64,000 nt of DNA from Tsukamurella sp. PLM1 (GTDB taxonomy: Bacteria > Actinomycetota > Actinomycetes > Mycobacteriales > Mycobacteriaceae): the NCBI RefSeq assembly GCF_023168325.1, contig NZ_AP025688.1, positions 124,001-188,000 of the forward strand, given 5' to 3'. The notes under the pieces were generated by a model. That model did not search any database and was not told the origin of the DNA. It was given only the letters and a program-made list of their open reading frames with translations. Positions 12,422-21,067 of this stretch are shown here, in pieces (positions within the stretch are counted from its first letter, which is position 1; the number at the start of each line of letters is the position of its first letter). The position numbers and the translations under genes were made by a program.

Positions 12422-14405
12422 CGCCCCGGCCGACACGATTCGGCCCGCCCGCGCCGCGTCCTTTCCGCTGCCCCGAGTCACCCTGTGGCTCGGGGTGCTC
12501 GCGTGCGCGGTGCTGTTCGGTTACGGCGCGTGGCAGCGACGGTGGATCGCCGACGACGGGCTGATCGTCCTGCGGACCGTGCGCAACCTGCTGGCCGGCA
12601 ACGGCCCCGTCTTCAACGTGGGTGAGCGCGTCGAGGTCAACACCTCCGCCGCATGGACGTACCTCATCTGGTTCTTCTCCTGGATCAGCGGCGTGCAGAC
12701 CGAGTACGTGGTGCTCACCGTCGCGCTGGTGCTGTCGGTGGCGGCGATCCCGCTGGCCATGGTGGGCACCGCCCGCCTCTACCAGGGCGGCCCCGGCTGG
12801 TCGCGGCTGCGCGGCTCGGGCCTGCTGCTCCTGCCGGCCGGCGGCCTCGTCTACATGGCCCTGCCGCCCGCGCGCGATTTCGCGACGTCGGGCCTCGAGG
12901 TGTCGCTGACCATCTTCTGGGTGGCCCTGCTGTGGTACCTCGCGCTCGCCTGGTCGCAGGCCGACCGGGACCCCGTCGAACGACGGGACGTGCTGCGCAC
13001 CCGGGTCCTCACCCTCTCGACCGCGTTCGTGGCGGGGCTGTCGTGGCTCGTACGCCCCGAGATGGCGCTGGTCGGCGGCCTGGTGCTGCTGGTGATGTTC
13101 GCGGCCCCGATCGGGTTGCGGATGCGGCTGGGCATCACCGCGGCCGCGGGCCTGCTGCCGGTCGGCTACCAGATCTTCCGCATGGGCTACTACGGGCTGC
13201 CGGTGCCGAACACCGCCATCGCCAAGGACGCCAGCGGGTCCAAGTGGGACCAGGGCTTCACGTACCTGATGAACCTCGTGGAGCCGTACTCGCTGTGGCT
13301 GCCCGTGCTCGCGCTGCTCGTCGCGATGCCGTTGCTGCTCCTGCCCACGAAGGGCGCCCGCACCCCACTCACCGGCCGGTTCCGGCTTCCGCGCGGCGGC
13401 GCCCGCGGCCTGCGCGATCAGCTGCAGCGGCCGTCGGTGATCGTGGCGGTGATGTTCCTCGGCGGCGTGGCGGAGACGCTGTACTGGCTGCGCCAGGGCG
13501 GCGACTTCATGTCCGGCCGCGTCCTGCTCGCGCCGCTGTTCCTGCTGCTCCTACCGGTGATGGTGATCCCGTTGCGGATCCCGGCGCGCCGCCCGGAGGA
13601 TTCGACGGTGCGCGGCATCGCCCGGCTCGCAGGGGGCACCGCGGGCGCGGCCATCGCGGCCGTGCTGTGGGTGCTGGTGATCGGCTGGGCGCTGCACGCG
13701 ACCACGTTCCGCGGCCAGCCCGACGGGACCGCGATCGGCAAGACCGGCATCGTCGACGAGCGGGCGTTCTACTCGCTGCAGACCGGCCACGCGCACCCGA
13801 TCACCGCCGACGACTACCTGGACTACCCGCGCATGAAGGCGCTGCAGGAGATCCTGCGGCAGACCCCGCGCGGCGGCGTGTACCTGCCGTCGTTCGACTA
13901 CGACTGGTGGTTCATCGATCCGCTGCCGTACCCGCGCCCGGACGATGTGCCGCTGCGGCAGACGGTGTTCTTCACGAACCTGGGCATGACCTCGATGAAC
14001 CTGGGGCTCGACGTGCGGGTGTGGGACCAGGTGGGCCTGGCCTGGCCCGTCGCGACGCACACGTCGCGGCTCGAGGACGGGCGCATCGGCCACGACAAGG
14101 AGATGTTCCCGGACTGGGCCATCGCCGAGGCCAAGGCGTATCCGAAGAAGCCGGCCGTGCCGCCGTTCATCGACCCGAACTGGGTGAACCAGGCGTCGGC
14201 GGCGCTGCAGTGCCCGCAGCTGCGGCAGTTGCAGGACTCCTACGCCGCGCCGCTCACGTTCGACCTGTTCAAGCGGAACATCAAGCTGTCGCTGGCGAAC
14301 ATGCAGCTCCGCATCGACCGGGTGCCCGAGTACACGCTGCGCATGTGCCGCCTGGACGTGCCCGCGCCGCTCACCCCCGAGCAGATGACGATGCCGAAGA
14401 ACTGA
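12387..14405 (+). CDS. aftB: Terminal beta-(1->2)-arabinofuranosyltransferase AftB
   Basis: GT-C fold membrane glycosyltransferase that adds the terminal beta-1,2-arabinose residues to which mycolates are later attached. The acidic motif in WIADDGLIVLRTVRNLLAGN, followed by VEVNTSAAWTYLIWF, is typical, and about nine hydrophobic helices and a C-terminal periplasmic domain follow. The start is uncertain. TTG 12387 overlaps ubiA by 35 bases and keeps the whole first membrane helix, while a later GTG (about 12498) would cut into it. The resulting 672 residues are somewhat longer than the M. tuberculosis protein. The position after ubiA matches Rv3805c. Confidence 0.9.
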   Translation: MEPSLPRSTSPDAPADTIRPARAASFPLPRVTLWLGVLACAVLFGYGAWQRRWIADDGLIVLRTVRNLLAGNGPVFNVGERVEVNTSAAWTYLIWFFSWISGVQTEYVVLTVALVLSVAAIPLAMVGTARLYQGGPGWSRLRGSGLLLLPAGGLVYMALPPARDFATSGLEVSLTIFWVALLWYLALAWSQADRDPVERRDVLRTRVLTLSTAFVAGLSWLVRPEMALVGGLVLLVMFAAPIGLRMRLGITAAAGLLPVGYQIFRMGYYGLPVPNTAIAKDASGSKWDQGFTYLMNLVEPYSLWLPVLALLVAMPLLLLPTKGARTPLTGRFRLPRGGARGLRDQLQRPSVIVAVMFLGGVAETLYWLRQGGDFMSGRVLLAPLFLLLLPVMVIPLRIPARRPEDSTVRGIARLAGGTAGAAIAAVLWVLVIGWALHATTFRGQPDGTAIGKTGIVDERAFYSLQTGHAHPITADDYLDYPRMKALQEILRQTPRGGVYLPSFDYDWWFIDPLPYPRPDDVPLRQTVFFTNLGMTSMNLGLDVRVWDQVGLAWPVATHTSRLEDGRIGHDKEMFPDWAIAEAKAYPKKPAVPPFIDPNWVNQASAALQCPQLRQLQDSYAAPLTFDLFKRNIKLSLANMQLRIDRVPEYTLRMCRLDVPAPLTPEQMTMPKN

Positions 14406-14423
14406 CCGGTCGCGGGCCCGGAG

Positions 14424-15299
14424 TCACAGGCCGTGCCGGTCCAGGAACCCCTCGATCGCGGCGGCGAACACCTGGTTGTCGTCGCCGGCCACCATGTGTC
14501 CCGCCCCGCTGACGTCGGCCACCTCGGCGTGCGGCACCCGCTGGAGCATCTTCGCGATGCCCGCGTCGCTCACCACGTCGGACTTGCCGCCGCGCACGAT
14601 CAGGGTGGGGATCGTGACCTCCGCGGCCGCGGCGCCGAGTCGGTCCTTGTCCTGGATCCGGGTCTCGTCGGCGTCGTCGCCGCGCATGAACGCCGGGTCC
14701 CAATGCCAGTACCAGCGCCCGTCCTCGCGCAGCCGCACGTTCTTCTTGAGCCCCTCGAGGTTGCGGCCGCGCTGACGGGTGGGGTTGTACGCGGCGACGG
14801 CGTCCGCCACCTCGTCCAGCGTGGCGAAGCCGTCGGTGTGTGCGGCGAGGAAGTCGGTGACCCGCTTGACGCCCTCCCGCTCGACGTCCACGACCACGTC
14901 CACCAGAACCAGACCGGCGGCGATCCCGGGGTTCTCGCCGACGGCCGTCAGGCTGGTGATGCCGCCCAGCGACGCCCCGATCAGCACCGGCGGACCGTCG
15001 AGCGTGCCCAGCAGGCCCAGCAGATCCCCGACGAAGTCCCCGAGCGCGTACCCGCCGCCGGCCGCCCACGCGCTGTCGCCGTGCCCGCGCGCGTCCAGGG
15101 TGATGACGGTGCGCCCCCGCTGCGCCAGGTCCGCGGCCGTGCGGTCCCAGGAGTGACGGGTCTGGCCGCCGCCGTGCAGCAGCACGATCGGCGCACCCGC
15201 GCCGGTCCCCGTGCTCCAGCGGTCACCCGCGATCGTCTGCCCGTCGACCTCGACGGTGAACGATTCCGCGGCCGGCAGCGATCCACACGATTCGGTCAT
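14424..15299 (-). CDS. Alpha/beta hydrolase
   Basis: Soluble alpha/beta-hydrolase fold protein of 291 residues. The oxyanion region is VLLHGGGQTRHSWD, the nucleophile elbow is LIGASLGGITSL (Ser), the acid is probably in LIVRGGKSDVVSD, and the catalytic His is in VSGAGHMVAGDD. The ATG at 15299 gives MTESCGSLPAAESFTVEVDG. It is the only minus-strand gene inside the envelope cluster, convergent with aftB (18-base gap) and divergent from the LGFP mycolyltransferase. The M. tuberculosis order has no counterpart at this point, so it looks like a local insertion. The substrate is unknown. Confidence 0.85.
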   Translation of the reverse strand: MTESCGSLPAAESFTVEVDGQTIAGDRWSTGTGAGAPIVLLHGGGQTRHSWDRTAADLAQRGRTVITLDARGHGDSAWAAGGGYALGDFVGDLLGLLGTLDGPPVLIGASLGGITSLTAVGENPGIAAGLVLVDVVVDVEREGVKRVTDFLAAHTDGFATLDEVADAVAAYNPTRQRGRNLEGLKKNVRLREDGRWYWHWDPAFMRGDDADETRIQDKDRLGAAAAEVTIPTLIVRGGKSDVVSDAGIAKMLQRVPHAEVADVSGAGHMVAGDDNQVFAAAIEGFLDRHGL

Positions 15300-15393
15300 C
15301 GAATAGTCGTACCACGGCGGCGGCCGGCAGTGACCCGGGCCACCCTCCGCGCGGCACCGAGACCCTGAATCACACACGTGTAACACTGGTCCC

Positions 15394-17040
15394 ATGCTTC
15401 GCAACCGTCGTACCGGAACGCTGCTCGCCGCCCTCGTGCTGGCGGCCGGGGAGTGACGGCACCGTCGGCCTTGAGCCCCGCACCCGCCCTCGCGGACCCC
15501 ACCCCGGCACCGGCGCCGGCCTCCCAGGGGAAGCCGCGCATCACGGACGTCCAGTGGACGGGCGACCACCGCGTGGACCTCACGGTCTACTCGGCCGCCG
15601 CGAACGACACGATCAAGGTCCAGCTGCTGCTCGCGCGCGACTGGCACGCCGACCCCAAGGCGAGATTCCCCACGCTGTACCTGCTGGACGGGATGCGGGC
15701 CCGCGACGACCAGAACGGCTGGTTGCTGGAGACCAATGCGGCCGACTTCTACCGCGACAAGAACGTCACCGTGGTGCTGCCGGTGGGCGGCCAGTCCAGC
15801 TGGTACACCGACTGGCGCCGCCCCGACAACGGCAAGAACTACAAGTGGGAGACGTTCCTCGCGAAGGAGCTCCCGCCGTTGCTCAAGCAGGGCTGGCGGG
15901 CCACCGACGTGCGGGCGGCGGCCGGCGTCTCGATGGGCGGCACCGCGGCGTTCACGCTGGCCGCCCGCAACAAGGGGCTGTACCGGTTCGCGGGCTCGTA
16001 CTCGGGCATCCTGTCGACGAGCACGCCCGGCACCCCCGAGTCGATCGCGATCGCCATGCGGGACGCCGGCAACTTCAACGCCGACGCCATGTACGGCCCG
16101 CCGACGGATCCTGCGTGGGCGCAGCACGACCCGCTGAAGCTGGCCGAGAAGCTACGCGGCATGAGCCTGTACTTCAGCTCGGGCAACGGCACCGGTGCCG
16201 ACGGCGCGCCCACGGACCTGCAGGCCATGGCGCTCGAGGTGCTGTCGCGCTCGTCCAACCAGGCGTTCGCGGTCGAGTTGAACCGGCTCGGGATCCCGGC
16301 CAACGCCGTGTACCGGCCGTCGGGCAACCACAGCTGGCCGTACTGGCAGTTCGAGAACGGCGAGGCGTGGCCGCAGGTGCAGGCCGCGCTCGGGGTGGGG
16401 AATCCCAAGCCCTGCCAGACCGGCGGCGTGATCGGCGAGCTGGCGCCGAGGAGCCGGGCGCTGGGATCATGCGTCACGGTCGAGTACGCCGTACCCGGCG
16501 GGCGCGCACAGGACTTCCGCGGCGGCCAGATCTTCTGGTCCAACGACACCGGCGCGCAGGTCGTGGGCGGCGCGATCGGCGGGGCCTACCTGGGCGCGGG
16601 CGGACCCGGCGGCCCGCTCGGCTACCCGACGGGGCCGAGCAGGCCCTGCCCGGCGGTAAGGGCCGGTACCAGCAGTTCCAGCACGGCACCGTGTACTGGT
16701 CGCCGCAGACCGGCGCGCGGGCGGTGCGCGGCGCGATCGGCGACAAGTACGCCGCGCTGAACTACGAGCGGTCGGCCCTCGGGCTGCCCGCCGGCGATGA
16801 GACGAAGCTGCGCGCGGGCGCGTTCCAGCGGTTCCAGGGCGGCCAGATCTACTGGACGCCGAAGACCCCGCGACCGTGGTCAACAACGGCCCGATCTTCG
16901 CCGAGTGGGGCCGCCAGGGCTACGAGGCGGGCCGCCTCGGCTATCCGATCGCGGATTCGACCCCGATCCCCGGCGGGTTCGAGCAGCGCTTCGAGCACGG
17001 TGTGATCGCCCTCGTCAACGGCGCGACGACGGTTCGATAG
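15394..17040 (+). CDS. Antigen-85-type mycolyltransferase with C-terminal LGFP repeats
   Basis: Secreted esterase-fold enzyme expected to transfer mycolic acids to trehalose or arabinogalactan. The signal peptide begins MLRNRRTGTLLAALVLAA. The catalytic domain shows LYLLDGMRARDDQNGW, VVLPVGGQSSWYTDW, AAAGVSMGGTAAF (nucleophile Ser) and PSGNHSWPYWQFE (His). After about residue 340 come LGFP-type repeats (GGQIFWSNDTGAQVVGGAIG, HGTVYWSPQTGARAV, GGQIYWTPKT), which usually bind the cell wall. This architecture resembles corynebacterial PS1. The frame shifts three times (about 15453, 16640 and 16870), all next to G/C runs, so I treat it as one intact gene. It takes the fbpA/fbpD position of M. tuberculosis. 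Confidence 0.85.
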
Positions 17041-17129
17041 CCCGGGACCACGCCCGGCCGTGGGTTGTCGGTCACATCTGCCGGTAGCCTGGCAGCGTTG
17101 CGTGCGCAGGTACTTCAAGGAGAGAAGAC

Positions 17130-17606
17130 ATGGCTGGAGTTCGCGGAGCCCTCACGGTCGCGGTGATGTCGGGTGCGGTGCTGTTCGGAGCCGTCGCGTG
17201 CGGCGGCAGTTCGACGGTGACCGCCCCCACCACCGCCATCGACGGCGGTGGGGAGGGCGCGTCGTCCGGCCCGACCACACTGCCGGCCACGGCGCCGTCG
17301 TCGGCCTCGGGCTCGGCGTCGCCCGCCAAGAACGCCAAGGACACCGCGTTCATCGCGAAGCTGCGCGCGGAGGGGCTCGTGGCCTCGGACGAGAACATCG
17401 TGGGCGCTGCCGGGATGGTGTGTGCGGCGCTGGACCAGAACCCGAGCAAGACGTACATCGAGAAGACACTGCCCACCTACGTCAAGGCCATGATCGGCCA
17501 GTCCCGGGTGCGCGAGGGAGTGAGCGCCGCAGACGCCGACAAGGCCGCCACGGCGGACGCCACGAAGCTGATCGCGGAGGCCCGCGCCTCCTACTGCAAG
17601 GCGTAG
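17130..17606 (+). CDS. DUF732-like lipoprotein
   Basis: Small secreted lipoprotein of 158 residues. The hydrophobic segment LTVAVMSGAVLFGAVACGGS ends in a lipobox with the Cys at about residue 25. A Thr/Ser/Pro/Ala-rich linker precedes a C-terminal domain beginning KDTAFIAKLRAEGLVASDEN and ending ASYCKA, with paired Cys residues that resemble the DUF732 domain of mycobacterial secreted proteins. AAGGAGAG lies 6 bases before the ATG. It stops 3 bases before the first cutinase gene starts, so the two are probably co-transcribed. DUF732 function is not known; an envelope location is the safe inference. Confidence 0.8.
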   Translation: MAGVRGALTVAVMSGAVLFGAVACGGSSTVTAPTTAIDGGGEGASSGPTTLPATAPSSASGSASPAKNAKDTAFIAKLRAEGLVASDENIVGAAGMVCAALDQNPSKTYIEKTLPTYVKAMIGQSRVREGVSAADADKAATADATKLIAEARASYCKA

Positions 17607-17609
17607 CCC

Positions 17610-18620
17610 GTGACGCACCAGCAGCCCGACGGTAAGCCCCGGGGACGCCGGTTCTCGCCCCTCACCATCGTGGTGGGCCTGATCGTGGTGATCGCGCTGG
17701 TGCTCCTCGCGATCATGATCGGTACGTGGCTGCGCCCGGGCCCGACGATGCCGCCGGAGTCGCCGGACAGCTCCGGCCCCGGCAGCTCGACGGCCGCGCC
17801 GCGGCCGAAGTCGCAGCCGGCGGACTGCCCCGACGTGCAGGTGATCTCGGTGCCGGGCACGCTGGAGTCCTCCTCGAAGGACGACCCGTACAACCCGACG
17901 TTCAACCCGAACTCGTTGATGCTCAAGGTGACCGCTCCGCTCGCGGCGGCGTTCCCGGACTCCCGCGCCGACGTGTGGACCACCCCGTACGTGGCGCAGC
18001 TGTCGAACCCCGTCGCGATCCCGCCGGACGGTCAGGCGTCGTACGAGAAGTCGCGCACCGAGGGCTATGAGAAGTCGGTCGCGCAGATCAAGAAGGTCTA
18101 CGACAAGTGCAAGCTCACCGGCTTCGTGCTGATGGGCTTCTCGCAGGGCGCCGTGATCGCGGGCGACATCGCGAACGAGATCGGCGCCGGTAAGGGCGTG
18201 ATCCCCGCGGACAACGTGCTCGGCGTGGGCCTGATCTCGGACGGCCGGCGCGAGCCGGGCGATGCGCGCACCGTCGGGCCGAACCCGCCGGGCGTGGGCG
18301 TCGAGGTCGCGTACGGCGGCTTCAGCTTCGGCAGCCTGTCTCTGCGGGGCGAGCGCGAGGGCGGCTTCGGCGCGGTCACCGACCGCACGGTATCGCTGTG
18401 CGGCACGAAGGATCCGATCTGCAACCAGCCCAAGGACATCTTCCAGGTGGGGCAGATCGCGACCACCCTGCCCGAGCTGCAGAAGGTGCTGGCCGGCAAC
18501 TCGCACGCGCTGTACGCCACGACCACCGACTGGTCGTACAACGGGCAGACCGCCACGCAATGGCTGCAGGGCTGGGCGCGCGGTGTGATCGAGAAGGCGC
18601 TCAAGCCTCCGCACAGCTAG
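17610..18620 (+). CDS. Cutinase-family phospholipase/thioesterase (Rv3802c-like)
   Basis: Membrane-anchored secreted esterase with an N-terminal hydrophobic segment (TIVVGLIVVIALVLLAIMIG) and a cutinase fold. The nucleophile Ser is in VLMGFSQGAVIAG, the acid in CGTKDPICNQP and the His in NSHALYAT. Cys pairs (CPDVQVISVPGT and others) indicate disulfides. M. tuberculosis Rv3802c, in the same position, is an essential lipase/thioesterase linked to mycolate metabolism. GTG 17610 follows the DUF732 stop at once. The length, 336 residues, is normal and no frameshift is seen. A paralogue follows directly. Confidence 0.9.
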   Translation: MTHQQPDGKPRGRRFSPLTIVVGLIVVIALVLLAIMIGTWLRPGPTMPPESPDSSGPGSSTAAPRPKSQPADCPDVQVISVPGTLESSSKDDPYNPTFNPNSLMLKVTAPLAAAFPDSRADVWTTPYVAQLSNPVAIPPDGQASYEKSRTEGYEKSVAQIKKVYDKCKLTGFVLMGFSQGAVIAGDIANEIGAGKGVIPADNVLGVGLISDGRREPGDARTVGPNPPGVGVEVAYGGFSFGSLSLRGEREGGFGAVTDRTVSLCGTKDPICNQPKDIFQVGQIATTLPELQKVLAGNSHALYATTTDWSYNGQTATQWLQGWARGVIEKALKPPHS

Positions 18621-18639
18621 CCCTGGTATCCACGTAGGA

Positions 18640-19592
18640 ATGGCAGGCACGAAGAGTCAGGTAGCGCGGAAGGCCGGGCGGGTGTTCGGCATCGCCGTCA
18701 TCGTCGCGGCGATCATCGCGCTCATCGTGGTGGGCACGCTCCTGTGGTCGATGTGGCGCAAGCCCGAGATCACCCCGCCGGGGCCGCCCACGGCCCGCAG
18801 GCGGCGAGTTGCCCGGACGTGCAGGTGATCTCGGTGCCGGGGACCTGGGAGTCCGCGGCGAACGACGATCCGATCAACCCGAAGGCCAACCCGCGCTCGC
18901 TGATGCTGCAGGTCACGGGACCGCTGCAGAAGCGCTACAAGCCGCTGCGCGCGTCGGTGTACACCGTCCCGTACACGGCGCAGTTCCACAATCCGATCGC
19001 GGTCCCGCCGGACGGCCAGATGACGTACGCCGCGTCGCGGCAGCAGGGCACCGACCGGGCGATCGCCAAGATCACCGAGGTCAAGGACAGGTGCCCGCGC
19101 ACCGGCTTCGTGCTGATGGGCTTCTCGCAGGGCGCGGTGATCGCGGGCAACATCGCCTCGCAGATCGGCGCAGGTAAGGGGCCGATCGTCGAGGACCGGC
19201 TCCTCGGCGTGGGCCTGATCTCCGACGGTCGGCGGGTCCAGGGTGAGGGCCGCGCCATCGGTCCGGATCCCGCCGGCGAGGGCGTGGAGGTCACGTTCGG
19301 CGGCTTCAACTTCTCCGGCGTCGACCTGGAGGGCCGGCGCAACGGCGGGTTCGGCGCGGTGAACGACCGCGTGGTCACGATCTGCGGCTCCAACGACCCG
19401 ATCTGCAACCAGCCCAAGGGCGGGCTGCTGGGCCTGGCCACCGGCCTGCCGCAGGTGATCTCGACGATCACGCAGAACTCGCACGCGCTGTACGGCACCA
19501 CCGCGAACTGGTCCTACGAGGGCAAGACTGCCCCGCAGTGGCTCACCGGCTGGGCCATCGGCGTCATCGACAAGGCGCCGAAGACCAAGTAG
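18640..19592 (+). CDS. Second cutinase-family esterase, tandem paralogue
   Basis: Paralogue of the preceding gene. It starts at ATG 18640 (GTAGG just upstream) with the anchor GIAVIVAAIIALIVVGTLLW, then CPDVQVISVPGTWESAANDD. The nucleophile is in VLMGFSQGAVIAGNIA, the acid in CGSNDPICNQP and the His in NSHALYGT, so the catalytic triad is complete. The frame shifts near 18800 in the Pro/Gly-rich linker between anchor and catalytic domain, probably an indel. The M. tuberculosis locus has only one such gene, so this is a lineage-specific duplication 19 bases after the first. The two copies agree closely around the active site and differ in the anchor and linker. Confidence 0.87.
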
Positions 19593-19599
19593 CACCCGA

Positions 19600-19760
19600 G
19601 CTGCGGTCCCCACGGAACGCCGGCTTGTGGCGGGGGAGAGCCGGCTTCACGTGGGGGACTCGGCGCCGAGTGGGGGACGGCCGGTCCCTCACTGGAGGAA
19701 CGGCGTCCAGTAGGGAGCGAAGCCCGGGCGGGGGATTCGGCGCGGCGCGGGGGACGACCA
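19600..19760. repeat. Second cluster of degenerate GCCGGC / GGGGGA short repeats
   Basis: The 267-nt gap after the second cutinase gene contains a run of ~19-22-nt units with the recurring pattern GCCGGC-N(8-10)-GGGGGA, for example at about 19619-19639 and 19640-19660. GCCGGTCCCTCACTGGAGG and GGCGTCCAGTAGGGAGC follow. The vocabulary (GCCGG, TCCC, TAGGGAGC, GGGGA) is that of the palindrome array at 5080-5369, though pairing is weaker here. No ORF is supported in this gap. Confidence 0.55.
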
Positions 19761-19859
19761 CCCCCGCCGTGCCCTTCCCGGACCGGGCACCGTCGGGCAG
19801 CGGTTAGGCTGTGCGCAACGTTTCACGACCGCACCACAGCCGACCAGGAGTATCCACAC

Positions 19860-20840
19860 GTGAGCACTGAGCCCCGCAAGTTCCGGTTCGCGGCCGGCGG
19901 CGCCGGCAACGCCGACGAGGGCGGCGCGCGCAAGTTCGTCAAGCTCGCGCAGGAGGCCGAGGAGCTGGGCTTCGACACGTTCGCCATCCCGGACCGGCTC
20001 GACGCCCAGGTGGGACCGCTGGCGGCGCTGGGTGCGCTGGCCGTGAGCACTGATAAGATCCGCCTCGCGACGTCGATGCTCGCGATGCCCTTCCGGCACC
20101 CGGCGGTGCTGGCCAAGGAACTGACCACGATCGACGTGCTGTCGAAGGGGCGCCTCGAGATCGGCCTGGGACTGGGCGCGTTCAAGGACGACTTCGACCA
20201 GTCGGGCATCGACTTCGAGGAGCCGGCCCGGCGCCTGCAGCGCCTCGACGAGGGCCTGACGGTGCTCGACGCGCTGCTCCGCGGCCAGGAGGCCGAGTTC
20301 GAGGGCGAGGTCTTCCGGGTCAAAGACCTCAAGGGTTACCCGCGGCCGCGGCAGGGGCCGCGCCCGCCGATCGCGATCGGCGCCGGCGCGCGCCGCACGC
20401 TGGAGCTGGCCGCCCGCCGCGCCGATGTGGTCTCGATCAACCCGCGCAGCTCGGCCGAGGGCAAGCTGAAGATCTCCGACATGTCGATGGACGCGGTGAA
20501 GAACAAGGTCGAGATCGTCAAGGCCGCCGCCGGGGAGCGCTTCGCGGAGCTGGAGCTCTCCTGGTCGATCGCGACGATCGTCGTCACCGACGACCGCGAG
20601 CAGGTCGCCGATTTCGCGCTCAAGGCCATCGAGCGCGGTCTCTCGGCGAACATCGAGGTCGACAAGGAAGTCACGATCGACGACGTGCTCGGCTCGCCCT
20701 ACCTGGCGATCGGCACGTTCGACGAGATCGCCGACCAGGTGCGCGCCACCCGCGCCGCCACCGGCATGTCCTACGTCGGGGTAGTTCCCACCCAGATGGA
20801 GGCGTTCGCGCCCGTCCTGGAGCAGCTCAAGGGCGAGTGA
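19860..20840 (+). CDS. LLM-class F420-dependent oxidoreductase
   Basis: TIM-barrel luciferase-like monooxygenase family protein of 326 residues. Typical blocks are FDTFAIPDRLDAQVGPL, LATSMLAMPFRHPAVLAKEL, GRLEIGLGLGAF and PIAIGAGARRTLELAARRAD. In actinobacteria such proteins usually use coenzyme F420. The substrate cannot be predicted. GTG 19860 follows CCAGGAG at a good distance. The C-terminus ATRAATGMSYVGVVPTQMEA resembles a family often annotated TIGR03621. It interrupts the canonical cutinase-fadD32 order, and 227 bases of non-coding DNA separate it from fadD32, so it is likely a separate unit. Confidence 0.85.
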   Translation: MSTEPRKFRFAAGGAGNADEGGARKFVKLAQEAEELGFDTFAIPDRLDAQVGPLAALGALAVSTDKIRLATSMLAMPFRHPAVLAKELTTIDVLSKGRLEIGLGLGAFKDDFDQSGIDFEEPARRLQRLDEGLTVLDALLRGQEAEFEGEVFRVKDLKGYPRPRQGPRPPIAIGAGARRTLELAARRADVVSINPRSSAEGKLKISDMSMDAVKNKVEIVKAAAGERFAELELSWSIATIVVTDDREQVADFALKAIERGLSANIEVDKEVTIDDVLGSPYLAIGTFDEIADQVRATRAATGMSYVGVVPTQMEAFAPVLEQLKGE

Positions 20841-20868
20841 CGTTCGCCCGATGCCCGACCTCACGGTT

Positions 20869-20898
20869 TTCGTCCAGCCCGAGGGCGCGCGGTACGAT
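20869..20898 (+). promoter_or_regulatory. Candidate promoter upstream of fadD32
   Basis: The 227-nt gap before fadD32 contains TTCGTC (20869-20874), an 18-nt spacer and TACGAT (20893-20898), a reasonable SigA-type pair. It implies a leader of about 160 nt. The rest of the gap is AT-richer than its surroundings (ATTTTCACAGCG, AACATGTTGCGG). No riboswitch class is recognised. Confidence 0.35.
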
Positions 20899-21067
20899 AG
20901 TCGGGTTTGCGGATTTTCACAGCGTGCGAACGCCCCGAACGGGTGAAACATGTTGCGGACTTCACGCACTATGAGGTGGCGCACAGACCCGCAACGGGTC
21001 GTGCCCGCCACGCGATGTACCACTGTATGACCGTCTGCCGCCCGGCGCCGGTTACGAGGAGCGATGC

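Noticed and set aside
12653..14512. 619-residue plus-strand frame overlapping aftB
   Set aside because: Low-complexity Arg/Ala/Gly translation in the +1 frame of aftB with no family resemblance.
15300..16127. Upstream extension of the alpha/beta hydrolase frame on the minus strand
   Set aside because: The extension is antisense to the LGFP mycolyltransferase; the hydrolase fold begins at MTESCGS (15299).
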